Shown here: positions 61,101 through 64,000 of the stretch, piece by piece
Position numbering within the stretch: the first letter of the stretch is position 1
Layout: the number at the start of each line of letters is the position of its first letter
Assembly: GCF_021018805.1 (NCBI RefSeq)
Contig: NC_086259.1
Coordinates: 2,976,001-3,040,000, forward strand
Reading direction: 5' to 3'
DNA: 64,000 nt
Source: Prinia subflava
Lineage: Eukaryota > Chordata > Aves > Passeriformes > Cisticolidae
The notes under the pieces: generated by a model
The model's database searches: none
The model's input: only the letters and a program-made list of their open reading frames with translations
What the model was told of the DNA's origin: nothing
Program-made: the position numbers and the translations under genes

Positions 61101-64000
61101 GAATGTTGTGGGTTAGAAGGACAAAACAAAGCCACTTTATTTTCCAGTGTTTTGCCTCCTCCCTATTTGCCTGATGCTAAAGGGTTGAAGTACAGCTGAA
61201 GGGGGTAGAGGGGTAAGCCCAGGGACTCAGTGTGAATGATCAGTGTTTTAGTGCAGCAGGATGTAGAGTTTGGATGGTGTGTCCTCCTTTGGTGCCTAAA
61301 TACTGAGGCACAGTCCTTTCAGTGGGACTGTCAAGAGGTAAGTTTAGTGAACCACTACCAGTTTCACAAATAACATATTTAGACAACAAAAAATGCTGTG
61401 ATTTGAATTCAAAGCAGCAGTATGATTCCCTGTTCTATTTTCTAGTCAAATGCCTCTAACAAAGAAAGAATAGTAGAGAATCCAGCTCAGGTAGAATAGT
61501 ACTAAGACCAAAGATTAAAATAACTCAATTAAAGAACTGTATAATAAAAACAGTTTAATAAAAACTAATAGCTGGTGTATATATTGGGCACAGCAGATCA
61601 TACTATACTAGCAGGTGTTTCTGTTATTAAGTTGAGCAGAGTTGGCAACATATGCAAATTCAAAATTTGCAGCCTCACAGATTACTGCTTCTTTTTGTCC
61701 ACAACAGTTCTATAACTTCTTTACAATTCAAATTTATTTTTGGTTTCCAATACTGCTTTAGAGTACTTGTCACTGTATCCAACTGGGATTGAAATCTATT
61801 TATTATACCTAAAGAAAATAACTGTAACTGTTACTAATATTTATCCTCCCAGGTAGAAGGTTCTTATTCACATGCAGTTGGTGTTTTGTGCATGGAATTA
61901 ATTTTGACTTTTATTTTATGTAGTCCAGAGTTGTGCTTAGTGGCACACCATGTGGTCATGCTTCTCTGTTGTGCTGGATAAAAACAGTAGCTGATTTGGG
62001 TGAATTTTTAAAATGGAACTGGACTGTAAACTGGAATTTTTGACAGAAGCACAACAGGGAAGTTTATGAGAGCACAATCTGTTTTACAGTTTGTATAATT
62101 TCAAGATGCTCATATAAATTATTCCCATTCAGATTGTCATATTTGAGTCAAAGCACTGCAAATCTACTGTAATATTTGCAGCAATACAATTCTTCTCAGG
62201 AATAAAATATTAATGACAGAAGTTGAAGATTTTATTGCAGTTTCCCTAAAGAACAAATGCTTTTAGGGCATGTAGTAACCAATATTTGATATTCACAAAT
62301 CTTGCTGAATGGCATTGCAGTATTGTTTTTCCCTCCTTGCAGTTCAGAATGTGTTACTGTGTTGAAAGTCAGATTGGAAAGTAGATCTTGTCAATGTATG
62401 TTTTTAAAAGCTATTTGTAATCTCTCTCTATTGAATGGAGTTGGCTGTACTTTTTTGCTGGCATTAGTGTTCATCAATTAATGAACAAACAGAAAATTCA
62501 ACAGAAGTTGAATCCTGACTCCCTGGGATGGACCCAGCAAAGGCAGTACAGCTTTCTGTGGTGTGTTAATTCTGGTTTTGTCAGTATAAATGGTTAAGGC
62601 ATTGCTACTATTTAGGAAATAAAAGCAGAAGGCACTAAAGGACGCATACACAATACTGTCAATCAAATTGAAATTCTTTATTCTTTCAAGATATTAAATA
62701 AAAATGGTAGGATTGATTAGTGGAGCTCTCATTGTTGGTCACGTAACCCAGCCTTGTTCAGCACAGCAGTAACCTGTGAGAAGAGGTGAGAGAAAAGGGA
62801 ATATTTTCTGCCAGCTTCAGGAGATCCTGCAGGGCCTCTGTGAAAGCAGCAGTCTGTTGAAATGTGAGGTCTCTGACTGCAGACCTGGGAGCAAACCTGC
62901 TCCTCCTGCTGGGATGGGCAGGAGCTGCCCCACAGACAGTGACCAGACAGACTTCAGGCCTGAAATGATGCTGAGATACTCCCAAGGGCATAAAACCAGG
63001 CACAATAAACTGCTGGGGCTTTCTGCCCTGGAGCCCCTCTCATCTCAAGATCCCTGAGCAGCATCTGCAGGAGCTACCGTAGTTCAGGGGCAAACCTGCA
63101 GCTTTCCAGCTTAGCTTAACATGTGGATTCTTTCACTGCTTTCAGGAATTCTTCAAAGGTGTGGCTGGCACAAGCAAATACATTTAGATATCTTTACAGA
63201 CTCAGCCTAAACTGGCTGCAGGTTTTTTAGCCTTTCTGTACTGAATGAGTTTTGGTTTAAGGCTCTTTTAAGTTTTTCTTTTAATTGTAACACACTGTAT
63301 ATTGTACCATTGTACAATTCTGGTTTTAATAGTGACTTTTGGGGAATAAGCTGCCTGTACCTTGTCTGATTTTTAGTACCTGCTCTGATTTTCTCGCAGC
63401 TCAGTGTTCAGGAATTGTGCTTGTTGAAGTGCAAAGTTCACAAGTCCTACAATCTTGACACTGCATCAGCTGTAGCTGTCAGAGTGCAAACCTGCTAGAC
63501 ATAAATTGTGCTGTTTGCCCTGAGTCTTATCTAAACAGAGTCTTTTCTGAGTTTCAAAGATTGATAAGTTTCCACACCACAATCACTCCCTCTAATCACT
63601 TCCTTCATTCTGTCAATCTTTTTTCCTCTTCAACATACACCTATTTTGGGAGGAACATGCTATAAAATCTGTAGTGTCTGTCAGCACTGCTCAATCCCAG
63701 TGCTGAATCCAGACATGGAAAAAAATCCCTCCTCTTGCTCCACATCTGCACCTATTTGTATTGCTTTTCTTAATGTTTCTGCATGGCAGAATGTTATCCT
63801 CATGTTGCTTCTGATGAGTGACAGCTCATGCAGGGTTTAAGATTGGGAGAATGGAGTTGCTGCTGAAAACCTCCATCACACTGTTGCAAAGGGAATGTCA
63901 CAGCACAGCTGAATAGCACAGAGCTGTTCAGCCTTTTGAAGAAGTCCAAATTTCAGAGATGCTGAGGATCCATCTCTGACTCCCTCCAGTAACTCCCATC

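Larger units (their letters stand above)
53305..64000 (+). other. PEPD intron downstream of the last visible exon
   Basis: Intron sequence from donor GTAAAG to the right edge. The next exon should begin with a Val/Arg-Trp-x-Asp-Met-His-Arg-Leu-like stretch and was not found by eye, so it probably lies beyond the window. The intron contains the LTR fragment at 54285 and the palindrome at 55098. The rest shows only short chance frames and simple A-rich patches such as 57600-57630. Confidence 0.7.

Overview
This window is vertebrate nuclear DNA, almost certainly from a bird and probably a songbird. It is one stretch of the prolidase (peptidase D) gene PEPD, read on the + strand. Three consecutive coding exons are recognisable at 29760-29828, 36516-36593 and 53156-53304. 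Together they encode the part of the enzyme matching human residues about 224-323. That part includes the substrate-contacting His255 and the first two metal-binding aspartates, Asp276 and Asp287. Splice signals and codon phases fit at all junctions. I saw no other protein-coding gene; the remaining open frames look like chance frames or translated repeats.

The bird assignment rests on several CR1-type LINE 3' ends and on long terminal repeat sequences that I recall as typical of songbird genomes. PEPD itself would fit any vertebrate. The songbird call comes from memory of repeat families, not from a search.

Layout: 1-5032 is an unrecognised, partly very AT-rich block whose last part looks like a decayed retroviral env region. 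It is followed by a polypurine tract and an LTR (5033-5692, TGTT...AACA ends), so an endogenous retrovirus enters from beyond the left edge. From 5693 to 29759 is intron, with two CR1 fragments, a pure (CCCCTT)32 tract, an LTR fragment at 13449 and a pair of minisatellites at 21.1-22.2 kb. The intron between the first two exons is 6.7 kb. The next is 16.6 kb and holds two of the four CR1 pieces' neighbours: a hairpin and one CR1 3' end. The last intron (53305 to the right edge) carries another LTR fragment and a 12-bp-arm palindrome. The exons before and after these three were not found by eye and probably lie outside the window.

No novel multi-gene system is visible. The most interesting items are non-coding: the uninterrupted hexanucleotide array with open frames in all six readings, the minisatellite that repeats a 3'-splice-site-like sequence in the sense strand of PEPD, and the unusual AT-rich interior next to the retroviral LTR.
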